This document shows, piece by piece, positions 1 to 11,761 of a stretch of DNA of 64,000 nt. The position numbers and the translations under genes were made by a program. This stretch comes from an uncultured Pseudohongiella sp. (GTDB taxonomy: Bacteria > Pseudomonadota > Gammaproteobacteria > Pseudomonadales > Pseudohongiellaceae), in the NCBI GenBank assembly GCA_902597095.1, contig CACJWK010000006.1, positions 1 through 64,000 on the forward strand. The letters run 5' to 3'. The notes beneath the pieces were generated by a model. It was given only the letters and a program-made list of their open reading frames with translations, did not search any database and was not told the origin of the DNA. Every line of letters begins with the position of its first letter. The first letter of the stretch is position 1.

Positions 1-276
1 CCAGGTGGTCCTGATGGCGGTCCTCCCCCAGGTGGTCCCGACGGTCCTTAGGTTGTCCCGGCGGTCCTCCTCCAGGTGGAACTACCGGATTTGGTGGCCC
101 TGCTGGTGGTCAAGACGACGACCATGATGGTGACGTGCCTCTAAGGAAGAGATCGTCGCATCAGTCGGACACACTACTCTCAATATGTTCTTGATGAGCC
201 GCCCAGCGATCCAGAAACGTTCATCGCTCCCTTACCAGAGAGCTGGAAAGTATTTGATCAGCTAATGGATGACTAG
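1..276 (+). pseudogene. 3' part of a Pro/Gly-rich protein, frame disrupted by two compensating indels (or consensus errors)
   Basis: Frame 1 reads PGGPDGGPPPGGPDGP then TAG at 49-51. Frame 3 continues GCPGGPPPGGTTGFGGPAGGQDDDHDGD. Frame 1 resumes after about 145 as RRISRTHYSQYVLDEPPSDPETFIAPLPESWKVFDQLMDD* ending at 276. Confidence 0.5.
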
Positions 277-302
277 GCGGAAGAGTGAACGATTACTTTA
301 TG

Positions 303-337
303 AAGCCGGTAAGCGCAAGCTTGCCGGCTTTTTTATT
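303..337 (+). terminator. Rho-independent terminator
   Basis: AAGCCGGTAAGC-GCAA-GCTTGCCGGCTTTTTT hairpin followed by T-run. Confidence 0.75.
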
Positions 338-417
338 TGGCTAACTTAGATGTCAGGCGTCACTCGTAGGCTTTGAGTGGGTAAAATTATAGAAAGACTT
401 GGGATCTCAAATCTTAG

Positions 418-1461
418 CTAAAGATTTAGAGCTAATTTTAGCTTTTCTGCTTCAGAGGCAGGCAATAGAACGTACTGTGGGTAGATCGGATGAGTGTAAC
501 TCCTTAAGTAGGCAGGATTTAATCTGCTTATATCTTCCGCGCTTAAATCTACATGCGCTGCGATATCTTCGAAGCTCATAAATCTCTCAGTTTCGACGTT
601 TTCATAATGCACGATTGAATCGAAATCAGGCAATTCGACGGAATGTCTGGAAGGGTCCTCTAAGATGCTGGCTAGAGCAAGGATTCTCGAAATATGGATT
701 CGAGTCTCGCGAGGGATACTTATTTTCCAGATGCTCTCATTTGATGGTTCCAATCCGGCGCGATTAGCCCTCGCGATAAGCTCGTTTTCTCCCATGTTGT
801 AAGCTGCGAAGACTACAAGCCACTGATTGTCAAATATTTTTGCGAGATATTTCAGATATTCAATTGCTGCCAATGTTGATCTCATAGGGTCAAATCTAGC
901 TTCATACCATTCGTCTGCTGGTAAGCCATAGCTTCTACCGGTTGCGCTAGTAAATTGCCATAGTCCTGCTGCATTTTTATCGGAAACTGCTGTTGTAACG
1001 AGTGCGGCCTCCACAAGAGGCAACAAAGCGGCTTCTGCGGGTAAGCCGTGTTTCTTAACTTCCCTTACGATATCGGGAAAGAACGGATTGCCTCTTTCGG
1101 TTATAGTCTTGAAGTAGCTGTGTTGGCCAAGGTAATAGTTGAGTTGGCCCTGGCGGGATGCTTGGTTATAGTAGGCTTGTAATTGGAATCCGCCGCGCAG
1201 GTCGCCCCAAACTGAGGATGAAGTCGATAGAGAGCCTGCTTCTTTACCAACGAATTTGGGAATGGCCCTCTGACTGAGGGTTGCTTCCCAGGTTATTATT
1301 GTTCTCAGGGCTTGAACAACTTCCAATTCGATTGTCTGTGTGTTTTCGGAATTTCCGATGTTTGTGGATCTGTTTTGATGGTTTACACCCTTATTATTAG
1401 GAATCGAGCAACTGCATAGCATCACTATTATTGCTAAGTTCACTGATTTCTTATAAAGCAT
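418..1461 (-). CDS. MltD-like lytic transglycosylase lipoprotein (SLT domain)
   Basis: Lipobox-like MLCSCS N-terminus; EAALLPLVEAAL...AAGLWQFTSATGRSYGL...AAYNMGENE SLT signature. Confidence 0.85.
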   Translation of the reverse strand: MLYKKSVNLAIIVMLCSCSIPNNKGVNHQNRSTNIGNSENTQTIELEVVQALRTIITWEATLSQRAIPKFVGKEAGSLSTSSSVWGDLRGGFQLQAYYNQASRQGQLNYYLGQHSYFKTITERGNPFFPDIVREVKKHGLPAEAALLPLVEAALVTTAVSDKNAAGLWQFTSATGRSYGLPADEWYEARFDPMRSTLAAIEYLKYLAKIFDNQWLVVFAAYNMGENELIARANRAGLEPSNESIWKISIPRETRIHISRILALASILEDPSRHSVELPDFDSIVHYENVETERFMSFEDIAAHVDLSAEDISRLNPAYLRSYTHPIYPQYVLLPASEAEKLKLALNL

Positions 1462-1883
1462 TTTGCGCGCGCCTACATTTGGCCATATGGATATAGGGTC
1501 GGCCTTACTTGGACTATTATTAGGTAATTTTACGGAGAAAATTTGGGCATTCCGGTCCTTTTGTCCCAGCGTAACATTATCTTGCTACGTTAGGGAGTCA
1601 GTAAATGCGACGTATTCTTAGGACAAATAAAAGCAGCTTTCTCGTAGCACAATCACGCTTAGGATTTTGTAATTCCCGGCCTTATACTCGATTCAAAGCT
1701 CTTCCGTCGTTATTAATATCAGGTATCGGTGTCTGTCGGGTTAGGAGGGGAGGGGCCTCGTTTTAACCGAATAATGATTTTGACAGAAATTATCAATTCG
1801 AAGAGCTATTTTGATTATGACAACGGTAACGTAAATGCCACGTTCATGCCGACCCAATGCTCTTTATGAAATTTGGGTAAAAA

Positions 1884-1913
1884 AAAAGCGCTCGTGCGAG
1901 CGCTTTTTTTGTT
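1884..1913 (-). terminator. Rho-independent terminator downstream of amtB
   Basis: AGCGCTCG-TG-CGAGCGCT hairpin flanked by A-run and T-run. Confidence 0.75.
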
Positions 1914-1928
1914 ACCTGAATCCGGCTG

Positions 1929-3212
1929 TTACTGATTGACGAACTCGGGGTAGGCTTCCACACCGCAGTCAATGATGTCGAGACCTTCTTCCTCTTCTTC
2001 AGCGCTGACTCGAATACCCATCACAGCTTTGATAACCATCCAAGCAACGAGACTAGTTCCGAAGACCCAGCCGAAGATCGTCAGCATTCCGACCAGTTGG
2101 CCCATAAAAGTTGCATCCGGATCTGACAGTAGTACCGCAAATATGCCGAATATACCTACCGTACCGTGAACCGAAATGGCACCTACAGGGTCATCGATTT
2201 TCAACTTATCCAAAGCGACAATGCTGAATACCACTATTACACCGCCGATGGCGCCGATAAAGGTGGACAGTAAAGGAGTCGGGTCCGCTGGTTCTGCCGT
2301 GATTGCAACCAATCCGGCTAACGCTCCGTTTAGACACATTGTTAAGTCTGTTTTGCCAAACAGCAGTCTTGCCGTAATCATGGCCGCAATGAGCCCGCCG
2401 GAGGCAGCAGCATTGGTGTTTAGAAAGACATTCGCAACTTCATTAGCCACGCCAATACCGCCCAACTTCAGTGTTGACCCTCCGTTGAATCCAAACCATC
2501 CCATCCACAGAATAAAAGTACCAAGGGTGGCTAGCGGTAGATTGGCGCCGGGTATTGCTTTTATGGCACCTGATTCCTGGTACTTACCCGACCGCGGACC
2601 TAGCAATAAGACACCGGCTAGAGCGGCGGCTGCGCCGGCAAGATGTACAATACCTGAACCCGCGTAATCACTGTAGCTTAAGTCGTAAAAACCGAACACA
2701 GACTTTCCGCCCCATGTCCAACCGCCTTCGATCGGATAGATGAAGCCAGTCATCGCTACAGCGAACAGGAGAAAAGCCCAGAGTTTCATACGTTCAGCAA
2801 CGGCGCCGGAAACGATCGACATCGCAGTGGCTACGAATACAACCTGAAAGAAAAAGTCGGAGGCGCCGGCGTACTCGCCCATGTCCCCAAAACCTGATTC
2901 GTTCGAAGCCTCAAGCACCGCCTGTATTGCGGCATCGTCCATACCAGCTACAGTTGTAACACCTGATAAGAAGATACCTCCGTCATACATAAAGTTGTAG
3001 CCGCAGACCAGATACATGGTACATGCGATCGCGAACAAGGCGACGTTCTTGGTTAAGATTTCAGTCGTATTTTTAGTGCGGACTAGTCCTGCTTCCAGCA
3101 TGGCAAATCCTGCAGCCATCCACATCACTAAGGCGCCGCAGATCAGGAAGTAAAAAGTATCCATGGCGTACTGTAATTCAAAGATTTGATCTTGCATTGT
3201 TACGTTCTCCAA
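1929..3212 (-). CDS. amtB: Ammonium transporter
   Basis: Full-length Amt family: CGALVMWMAAGFAMLEAGLVRTKN, GSGIVHLAGAAAALAG, adjacent to glnK. Confidence 0.95.
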   Translation of the reverse strand: MENVTMQDQIFELQYAMDTFYFLICGALVMWMAAGFAMLEAGLVRTKNTTEILTKNVALFAIACTMYLVCGYNFMYDGGIFLSGVTTVAGMDDAAIQAVLEASNESGFGDMGEYAGASDFFFQVVFVATAMSIVSGAVAERMKLWAFLLFAVAMTGFIYPIEGGWTWGGKSVFGFYDLSYSDYAGSGIVHLAGAAAALAGVLLLGPRSGKYQESGAIKAIPGANLPLATLGTFILWMGWFGFNGGSTLKLGGIGVANEVANVFLNTNAAASGGLIAAMITARLLFGKTDLTMCLNGALAGLVAITAEPADPTPLLSTFIGAIGGVIVVFSIVALDKLKIDDPVGAISVHGTVGIFGIFAVLLSDPDATFMGQLVGMLTIFGWVFGTSLVAWMVIKAVMGIRVSAEEEEEGLDIIDCGVEAYPEFVNQ

Positions 3213-3258
3213 AAATTGGCTCGCAAGGAGGCGTTTGTTAAAAGTAGCGCAGGCTCAG

Positions 3259-4394
<1,136 letters not shown>

Positions 4395-4458
4395 AATGCT
4401 TCCTCTGATTATTGTGTGGGTTTTACAAAGGGGACTTCTTTACCCCAACATAAAAAAT

Positions 4459-4475
4459 GTGCAAAGACTGGGCCA
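4459..4475 (-). promoter_or_regulatory. Sigma54 (-24/-12) promoter
   Basis: Minus strand TGGCCCAGTCTTTGCAC, GG-N10-GC, about 65 bp upstream of the porin start. Confidence 0.7.
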
Positions 4476-4560
4476 AGGCCAAAAAGTCAAATAAAAACAA
4501 TCCAGTAGGCAAATTGGATATCATGCTGCCCGAGAGGTCAGAGAAAAGTCTCGATTAAAT

Positions 4561-4575
4561 GCACCAGTAGAGTGC
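4561..4575. promoter_or_regulatory. Putative NtrC (GlnG) enhancer site
   Basis: GCACcagtagaGTGC (GCAC-N7-GTGC), about 100 bp upstream of the sigma54 element. Confidence 0.6.
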
Positions 4576-5090
4576 TGTTTATTATTTCCGCTCTTATTTT
4601 GCGCATTTTTCGCTTTGGTTGCTGAACGGGTGAGGCTGATTTAGTCTGATGCGGTTCAGCTAAGTTGGCGCAAGAACAGACGCGTTGCTGATGATCGCAG
4701 GGAGACGCAGGATATAAAGTGATAGCAGCCGGTTGAGACAGTGAATCAGATTCAAGCCGCCGCTGGCGTGATCGCTCGCAAGCGCAAAGTCTGGCCCTAC
4801 GGTGCTTTAGATGACTTAGCTCGGAATGCGATGTCAGTGCTCAACATGGTTTGCACCGTTATTGTGCTATTATTATGCGTGCCCAACAATGGGGTTTGCG
4901 AAGTTTGATTTCTTCGCTCGTTTTGCCAGACTCCTGAGCCAAAGCCCCAAGCGACGGACCCGGCACGGCGCCGGCAGTCGGCTGTAAGGTAACATGCAAC
5001 GGCGCAACCCTGAGGGTTGTCGTCTCAAGACAGTGGCCTCACCGACTGATCTCCCGGAACGATAGCACCAGATCGGAGCAGCAGCTATAG

Positions 5091-5583
5091 ATGAAATTCA
5101 AACCTTACTCACAGGACATCGGCGGCTTGTCTTGAACTGTTTGATCTTAACTGTCCCCGGTTTTTTGCACGAGAAGAGCGATCAGACTATTCGCATTTCT
5201 TACAGCAGCTGCCAGATTCAGGATCCACACACACTGCCTATTTGCTCGGTTGGCGTGAGCAATCCCTTATCGCCTGTTTTGGAATGGCGCGGGTGTCGTC
5301 AGAAAACTGTGCGCTCACCTGGTTCATGGTTCATCCCGAATACCAGCGTCAAGGGTGCGGAGAGAGAATGATGGCGCAGCTTTTCACGTTGGCAGTGGCA
5401 GCGGGCTATCAGAAAGTGGTTGTCTTGACCAGTCAGCATGCAGATCAGTTTTTTGCCCGATTCGAGGCTGTTACCCTGCGTTCGCAAAACGACGTCTGGG
5501 GGCCGGGTATGCATCGGGTTGAAATGGAAATAATTCTGCCGTCGTTGGATACATCGACAGACCCTCACAAACCCCGTCAGTAG
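5091..5583 (+). pseudogene. GNAT-family N-acetyltransferase with one frameshift near 5121
   Basis: ATG at 5091 reads MKFKPYSQDI; the next frame continues AACLELFDLNCPRFFAREERSDYSHFLQQL...WFMVHPEYQRQGCGERMM. Removing one G at 5121-5122 restores a single ORF. Confidence 0.75.
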
Positions 5584-5669
5584 ATTTTCCGCTCAAGAAT
5601 CTGACATTACTTTATACTTAAGCTGGGTACTGATCGCGTTACCCATAGCAGTGCCATGGGCCGCTCACT

Positions 5670-6335
5670 ATGAAGTTCCTCAAGCTGAAAAAAGTCCCAG
5701 TGGTTACCTGGAGTTCGCCGCAACCATTGAATCTGCGTCCCAGGCTCAGCACGCTTTTTTATCTGTGTGTCGGGCTCAGTATATTTGGTTTGGGGGAAGC
5801 AACGCTGGTATCTGCCAATGTTGGGGTGAGTCCATGGACGGTGTTGGCTCAGGGGGTGGGTCGGATGGCAGGTGTGAGACTGGGATTGGCTACCCTGTTG
5901 GTAAGCGTCTGCGTGCTGCTGCTCTGGATTCCGTTGAGGCAGACACCCGGCATCGGCACGGTGGCCAATGCGCTGATTGTGTCTCTGGTCATCGAACTGT
6001 CTTACAGGATTTTGCCGCAGCCTGAGGCTATTGCATTGCAAATTGCGCAGGCTGTCGTCGGTGTTTTACTGGTCGGGTTAGGAAGCGGGATTTATCTGGT
6101 CGCGAATCTGGGCTCCGGCCCCCGAGACGGCCTGATGACCGGGCTGGCCAGGAGGACTGATCTTCCGATTGCCGGGGTGAGAACCTCATTAGAACTCGCC
6201 GCGGTCGCTGTTGGATGGAGTTTGGGTGGGACCTTCGGTCTGGGTACAGTGCTGTTCGCTTTTGGTATTGGTCCGGCTGTCTCTCTGGGACTTTACGCTG
6301 TGGGTTTGATCTTTGCCGGTGTGGATGCAGACTGA
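5670..6335 (+). CDS. YczE/YyaS/YitT-type membrane protein
   Basis: Multi-TM; SANVGVSPWTVLAQGVG ... NLGSGPRDGLMTGLARR pattern. Confidence 0.7.
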   Translation: MKFLKLKKVPVVTWSSPQPLNLRPRLSTLFYLCVGLSIFGLGEATLVSANVGVSPWTVLAQGVGRMAGVRLGLATLLVSVCVLLLWIPLRQTPGIGTVANALIVSLVIELSYRILPQPEAIALQIAQAVVGVLLVGLGSGIYLVANLGSGPRDGLMTGLARRTDLPIAGVRTSLELAAVAVGWSLGGTFGLGTVLFAFGIGPAVSLGLYAVGLIFAGVDAD

Positions 6336-6532
6336 TTGTTGCAAAGGCAGCTTCTGCCGGTAACGGCGACGAGGCAGTTACGGCCTGATGCGGCGGTATT
6401 TTGTCAGAAACAGGGTCAACGAGAGCGCAGTTTGCCGCGTGGCTAACCTGTGAGCGGACATCGTATGCCAAGCGAGTGCAAAGTTAAGGGCGACAGGGGA
6501 AAAAGCAAAAGGTATTGCGGAACGCAAAATGA

Positions 6533-7024
6533 ATGACAAGGAAAGAAAATAGGGAGCGTCCGTTGAGTCGGGATTTAGAAACTCACGAGCGCTGGATGAC
6601 CCTGGCCCTTCAGCAAGCGAAGGCGGCCGCGCAGGCCGGTGAAGTGCCGGTCGGAGCGGTGCTGATTGCAGAGGGCGAGGTCCTTGCCCAGGCACATAAC
6701 CGGCCCATCAGCGGTCAGGACCCCACGGCTCACGCGGAAATCCTGGCCTTAAGGGCTGCTGCCATTCGTCAACAGAACTACCGCCTTCCCGAAACCACAC
6801 TCTATGTTACTATCGAGCCCTGCACAATGTGCGTTGGTGCCCTGGTTCACGCCCGCATTGATCAGCTAGTGTTCGGCGCCCGGGAGCCTCGTTCGGGAGC
6901 CGTTGTAAGTCAACAGAATTTGCTGGACAGTGCCAGTTTGAACCACAAGGTGCGCTATCAGGAAGGGGTGCTGGCGGAAGAGTGTGGCAAGATCATGCAG
7001 GCTTTTTTTCAATCCAGACGCTGA
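6533..7024 (+). CDS. tadA: tRNA adenosine(34) deaminase
   Basis: HAEILALRAAA ... TIEPCTMCVGALVHARI deaminase zinc motif. Confidence 0.95.
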   Translation: MTRKENRERPLSRDLETHERWMTLALQQAKAAAQAGEVPVGAVLIAEGEVLAQAHNRPISGQDPTAHAEILALRAAAIRQQNYRLPETTLYVTIEPCTMCVGALVHARIDQLVFGAREPRSGAVVSQQNLLDSASLNHKVRYQEGVLAEECGKIMQAFFQSRR

Positions 7025-7097
7025 GTGTTGCGCAATATGCTGGGGCTTTCTCAGGCAGCTCTTGGGTTGTAGGTAATCATACAGCGACCCTTTTTAT

Positions 7098-7337
7098 ATG
7101 AATGAATCCGGGTACAGGTGTCAGATCTCACGCATTAGTGGAAATGCTCGTGCCGGATTTGTGCTGTTGTTGTCGGCTGTTGTAATTGGCTGTGGCGCAG
7201 TCGGTCCTTACCAGGCTTACAGCGGGGATCGCCAGGATACCACGACCCTGTCTAATGTGAATTTCTGGGTCGGGGACTCAAATGGCGCGACCGTTGTTTC
7301 CCGTGCCCGGGGAAGTTATCCATTGCCCACCCGCTGA
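7098..7337 (+). CDS. Small putative lipoprotein
   Basis: 79 aa with hydrophobic N-terminus and lipobox-like VVIGC; no recognised family. Confidence 0.35.
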   Translation: MNESGYRCQISRISGNARAGFVLLLSAVVIGCGAVGPYQAYSGDRQDTTTLSNVNFWVGDSNGATVVSRARGSYPLPTR

Positions 7338-7438
7338 GTTTCGTCCTGAATTTTACCGTGAATTCGATTATCATTGCGGCCACCAGCTACCGGGCGGTTT
7401 CGCCCCGGTTCACCGTCTAAGAGAGAATAGCCTGTTAC

Positions 7439-10400
7439 ATGCAATTTCTGCCCGGAGCCAGTGCGCTTTCTGTGTTCAAGCAAGCGAAACTGCTCGCCTC
7501 GCTCCAGATAATCTGCCCCGAGCTGCTCGCCATCTCTGCGCGCTATATCCACCTATTCGATGTGGCAGAATCTCTGTCTGCCTCAGACCAGCATACGCTG
7601 AGTCGACTGCTGGAGTACGGCGAGCCTTACGAAGAGGAGGAAGCCAGTGACGAGACTTCTCATTTCGAATGTCTGGTGGTTCCCAGATTGGGGACTATCT
7701 CTCCCTGGTCTAGTAAAGCCACTGATATTCTGCAAAATTGCGGGCTGACTCAGGTCAGGCGGGTAGAGCGGGGAAGTTTATTCAGACTTTGCTTTGCTGG
7801 CACGGTGGATGAGACTGTAGTCAGTGCACTTCAAAGCCAGTTGCATGACCGGATGACACAAACGGTTCTGCTCGGAGTTGAACACGCCGCAGCGATGTTT
7901 GTCAGTAGCGAGCCTCAGCCACTGAAATCAGTTGACCTGCTCGGGGCAGGAGAGACGGCACTGCGCCGCGCCAACGCTGAGTGGGGACTGGCTCTGGCTG
8001 AAGATGAGATGGCGTATCTGGCGGCGCGCTTCACAGAGCTTAAGCGGAATCCGAATGATGTTGAATTGATGATGTTCGCGCAGGCGAATTCCGAGCATTG
8101 CCGGCACAAAATATTCAATGCTGACTGGACGATTGACGGAGAGGCGCAGAAGCGGTCGCTGTTCGGCATGATTCGGGTCAGTCATGAAAAGTCCCCTGAT
8201 CGGGTGCTGTCCGCCTATTCGGACAATGCAGCCGTAATGGAGGGCCACACGACCGAACGATTTTTCCCCAGTGGAGATTGTCAAAGCTATGGATTTCATC
8301 AGGAACCGGTCCATATTTTGATGAAGGTCGAAACACACAACCACCCGACCGCAATTGCACCGTTTCCCGGCGCCTCGACCGGGGCCGGTGGCGAAATCCG
8401 GGACGAAGGAGCGACCGGGAAGGGTGCGAAGCCTAAAGCCGGGCTGACCGGCTTCAGCGTTTCGAATCTTAGGATTCCGAATCTGCCGCAACCGTGGGAA
8501 AACGTTGAGAGCAAGCCGGCTCACATTGCGTCCCCGCTTGACATCATGCTGGAGGGGCCGGTCGGCGGGGCGGCATTCAATAACGAGTATGGACGTCCAA
8601 ATCTCTGTGGATATTTTCGCACCTACGAAGCGGCAGTCGGCAATGAGTCCGGCCTCATAGAAATGCGTGGCTATCATAAGCCGATCATGATTGCCGGCGG
8701 ACTCGGCAACATTCGCGAGTCGCACGTGCTCAAAGGGGATATCCCGGTTGGTGCGAAGCTGATCGTTCTTGGCGGTCCGGCAATGCTGATTGGGCTGGGT
8801 GGCGGTGCCGCTTCCTCGATGGCTTCGGGCAGTGGCAGTGAAGATCTGGATTTTGCGTCGGTGCAGCGCGAAAACGCAGAAATGGAACGGCGCTGCCAGG
8901 AGGTCATTGACCGCTGCTGGCAACTGGGTGACAGCAATCCGATTCTGTTTATCCACGATGTGGGTGCCGGGGGTCTATCCAATGCGTTGCCAGAGCTGGT
9001 TAAGGACGGAGGCACCGGTGGGCGCTTTCAACTGCGGACCATTCCCAGTGCTGAGCCGCAAATGTCGCCGCTGGAGATCTGGTGCAATGAAGCTCAGGAG
9101 CGTTACGTCCTGGCTGTTGCGGAAGCGGAAATTGCCCGGTTTGAGGCCATTTGTGCCAGAGAGCGCTGCCCCGTCGCTGTGGTCGGAGAGTCTACTGAAG
9201 ACAAGCACATCGAGCTGAACGACCATCACTTTGACAACAAGCCGATTGATCTGCCCATGGATGTCCTGTTCGGCAAGCCTCCCAAAATGCATCGAAACGT
9301 TCAGTCAGCGGTGGTGCCCCCTGTCAATGAGGGGCTTCAGGGAATTGAACTCAGTGAGGCGATACACCGCGTTCTCGCCTTGCCAGCGGTTGCGAGCAAA
9401 GGTTTTCTGATTACGATCGGAGACCGGACGATAACCGGACAAGTGTGCCGCGATCAGATGGTCGGCCCGTGGCAGGTCCCCGTGGCAGACTGTGCGGTCA
9501 CGGCAACGTCCTACAAGGATTACGTGGGTGAGGCGATGGCAATGGGAGAGCGGTCACCGCTTGCCCTGTTCGATGCGCCCGCTTCCGGACGTATGGCCAT
9601 TGCAGAGACAGTGACCAACCTGCTGGGCGCCGATGTGCCGATGCTGCGGCACATCAAGCTGTCCGCGAACTGGATGGTTGCGGCAGGACATGGCGCTGAG
9701 GACGCCAAGCTCTATGCCACCGTGAAAGCGGTCGCTGAGGACTTGTGTCCCGAGCTAGGGATTTGTATCCCGGTCGGCAAGGATTCGATGTCCATGCGCA
9801 CGGTCTGGGAAGAGCAGGGTGAAGCCAGGAGTAATACCGCGCCGTTATCTCTTATTGTCTCCGGATTCGCGCCGGTCGCGGATATCCGCAAGTCTATAAC
9901 GCCTGAACTCGCGCGGAACGCTGGCTCTTTGCTGGTCCTGGTCAGCTTGAGCGCTGATCGTTTCAGGCTGGGCGGATCTGCTCTGGCGCAGGTCTTTGGC
10001 AGAACTCTGGGTCCAGTTCCGGACCTTGATAATGCCCAAGCGCTAAAAGGCTTTTTTGAGCTCATCAATCAATCCAAGGCAGAAGCCTTGCTCACGGCTT
10101 ATCATGACCGGTCTGACGGTGGGCTGCTCGCCTGTATTGCTGAAATGTGTTTCGCGGGGCACTGCGGCGTCGATCTCGATCTCGATCAGTTTTCAGGCGC
10201 GGCAGAGCCGGTCGAGGTTTTGTTCAACGAAGAGCTGGGTGCCGTCGTCCAGCTCGCCGAGCATGACTTGCCCCGCCTCTGCGAGTTGGCAGATCAGCAT
10301 GGTCTGAAAGCCTGTGTCACCGTGATTGGGAGAGTGAACGACCGGGATAAACTTGCCATCCGGCTTTCAGGCCAGCTGCTATTCTCGGAAGCGCGTCACA

Positions 10401-11350
10401 CGCTTCAGCGATGCTGGTCAGAGACGAGCTATCATATGCAGGCGATGCGGGATAATTCAGACTGTGCCCAAGAGGAATTCGAGGGCCTGCTCGATGTCGC
10501 TGATCCGGGTCTGCACGCTGAGCTAACGTTTGACCCCGACGATGATATATGCGCGCCGTTTATCCATCTCGATGCCAAACCCAAGGTCGCTGTTCTGCGG
10601 GAGCAGGGGGTGAACGGTCAGATTGAAATGGCGGCGGCATTTGTACGCGCCGGTTTTGAAGCGATTGATGTGCACATGACCGATCTGATCGAGTCACGTG
10701 TGTCTCTTGAGCAGTTTAACGTGATGGTGGCGTGCGGCGGGTTTTCCTATGGTGACGTACTTGGTGCCGGCGGAGGCTGGGCCAAATCTGTCCTGTTTAA
10801 TGAACGATTGAGCCGGCAATTTCGGGCCTTCTTCGAGCGTGAGGCGACACTCAGCCTTGGCGTCTGCAATGGCTGCCAGATGATTTCGCTGCTGCGCCCA
10901 CTAATTCCCGGTGCTGAGCACTGGCCGCGCTTCATGAGAAACCGGTCGGAACAGTTTGAAGGCAGGCTGGTCATGGCCGCTGTGTCAGAAAGTCCGTCGG
11001 TCCTGCTGAGGAATATGCAGGGTTCTCGTTTTCCGATCGCCGTAGCGCATGGTGAGGGGCTGGCGCGTTTTGAGGGTGAAGCGCAATATCAGTCACTGGT
11101 CTCGTCGGGCGGTGTTGCTATGCGCTATGTAGACGGCTACGGCGCCCCGACTGAGCGCTATCCCGCAAACCCTAATGGGTCGCCCGGGGGCGTCACGGGC
11201 ATCACCTCGATGGATGGCCGGGCGCTAATCATGATGCCTCATCCGGAGCGCGTCTTTCGGACGGTACAGAATTCCTGGCACCCCTCGCATTGGGGTGAAG
11301 ATGCACCGGCCATGCGGATGTTCAGAAATGCCCGTAGCTGGCTCGGCTAG
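7439..11350 (+). CDS. purL: Phosphoribosylformylglycinamidine synthase
   Basis: 1303 aa; [25 protein letters not shown], glutaminase triad region [10 protein letters not shown]...PHPERVFR. Confidence 0.97.
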   Translation: MQFLPGASALSVFKQAKLLASLQIICPELLAISARYIHLFDVAESLSASDQHTLSRLLEYGEPYEEEEASDETSHFECLVVPRLGTISPWSSKATDILQNCGLTQVRRVERGSLFRLCFAGTVDETVVSALQSQLHDRMTQTVLLGVEHAAAMFVSSEPQPLKSVDLLGAGETALRRANAEWGLALAEDEMAYLAARFTELKRNPNDVELMMFAQANSEHCRHKIFNADWTIDGEAQKRSLFGMIRVSHEKSPDRVLSAYSDNAAVMEGHTTERFFPSGDCQSYGFHQEPVHILMKVETHNHPTAIAPFPGASTGAGGEIRDEGATGKGAKPKAGLTGFSVSNLRIPNLPQPWENVESKPAHIASPLDIMLEGPVGGAAFNNEYGRPNLCGYFRTYEAAVGNESGLIEMRGYHKPIMIAGGLGNIRESHVLKGDIPVGAKLIVLGGPAMLIGLGGGAASSMASGSGSEDLDFASVQRENAEMERRCQEVIDRCWQLGDSNPILFIHDVGAGGLSNALPELVKDGGTGGRFQLRTIPSAEPQMSPLEIWCNEAQERYVLAVAEAEIARFEAICARERCPVAVVGESTEDKHIELNDHHFDNKPIDLPMDVLFGKPPKMHRNVQSAVVPPVNEGLQGIELSEAIHRVLALPAVASKGFLITIGDRTITGQVCRDQMVGPWQVPVADCAVTATSYKDYVGEAMAMGERSPLALFDAPASGRMAIAETVTNLLGADVPMLRHIKLSANWMVAAGHGAEDAKLYATVKAVAEDLCPELGICIPVGKDSMSMRTVWEEQGEARSNTAPLSLIVSGFAPVADIRKSITPELARNAGSLLVLVSLSADRFRLGGSALAQVFGRTLGPVPDLDNAQALKGFFELINQSKAEALLTAYHDRSDGGLLACIAEMCFAGHCGVDLDLDQFSGAAEPVEVLFNEELGAVVQLAEHDLPRLCELADQHGLKACVTVIGRVNDRDKLAIRLSGQLLFSEARHTLQRCWSETSYHMQAMRDNSDCAQEEFEGLLDVADPGLHAELTFDPDDDICAPFIHLDAKPKVAVLREQGVNGQIEMAAAFVRAGFEAIDVHMTDLIESRVSLEQFNVMVACGGFSYGDVLGAGGGWAKSVLFNERLSRQFRAFFEREATLSLGVCNGCQMISLLRPLIPGAEHWPRFMRNRSEQFEGRLVMAAVSESPSVLLRNMQGSRFPIAVAHGEGLARFEGEAQYQSLVSSGGVAMRYVDGYGAPTERYPANPNGSPGGVTGITSMDGRALIMMPHPERVFRTVQNSWHPSHWGEDAPAMRMFRNARSWLG

Positions 11351-11352
11351 CC

Positions 11353-11673
11353 GTGTCGCCCGCGCTTTATAAAATTGAACTTTATGTGCCTGAATCGCAT
11401 CTGACTGCGGTAAAAACGGCTATGTTCGAGGCAGGTGCCGGCAGGGTCGGTAATTACGACTGTTGTGCCTGGCAAACCAGAGGTGAGGGGCAATTCCGAC
11501 CACTGGACGGCAGTACGCCTTTTCTTGGCAATCAGGGTCAGATCGAAACAGTGATCGAGTACAAGCTTGAGTTGGTGTGTGAAGAGCCATGCCTGAAAGC
11601 CGTGATCGCTGCGCTTAAGCGGGCGCATCCCTACGAGGAAGTGGCTTATGTGGTGATCCGGACCGAAACCTGA
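11353..11673 (+). CDS. YqfO/NIF3-like domain protein
   Basis: LYKIELYVPESHLTAVKTAMFEAGAGRVGNYDCCAW...AHPYEEVAYVV. Confidence 0.8.
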   Translation: MSPALYKIELYVPESHLTAVKTAMFEAGAGRVGNYDCCAWQTRGEGQFRPLDGSTPFLGNQGQIETVIEYKLELVCEEPCLKAVIAALKRAHPYEEVAYVVIRTET

Positions 11674-11761
11674 GCGGGCTCTTTAAACACTGGTTGAGCC
11701 GCGCCGCGCGGCCATTAAGCCAGTCCGGTATGCTGAGACAAGATCTCTCTGTGAATCAGAA

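Noticed and set aside
4741-4908. GTG-start short ORF VNQIQAAAGVIARKRKVWPYGALDDLARNAMSVLNMVCTVIVLLLCVPNNGVCEV in the long 4.4-5.1 kb intergenic region
   Set aside because: No recognisable family, weak start context; a faint resemblance to a Nudix N-terminus is not enough.
7098-7437. Frameshifted longer lipoprotein between tadA and purL
   Set aside because: Alternative frames give peptides such as LFPVPGEVIHCPPAEF and LNFTVNSIIIAATSYRAV, but none could be joined convincingly to the 79-aa ORF without homology evidence.
7928-8956. 342-aa minus-strand ORF inside purL (and other antisense ORFs inside alaS, ffh, dsbD, hom and thrC)
   Set aside because: Lies fully antisense to a strongly conserved gene; composition typical of shadow ORFs in GC-rich coding DNA.
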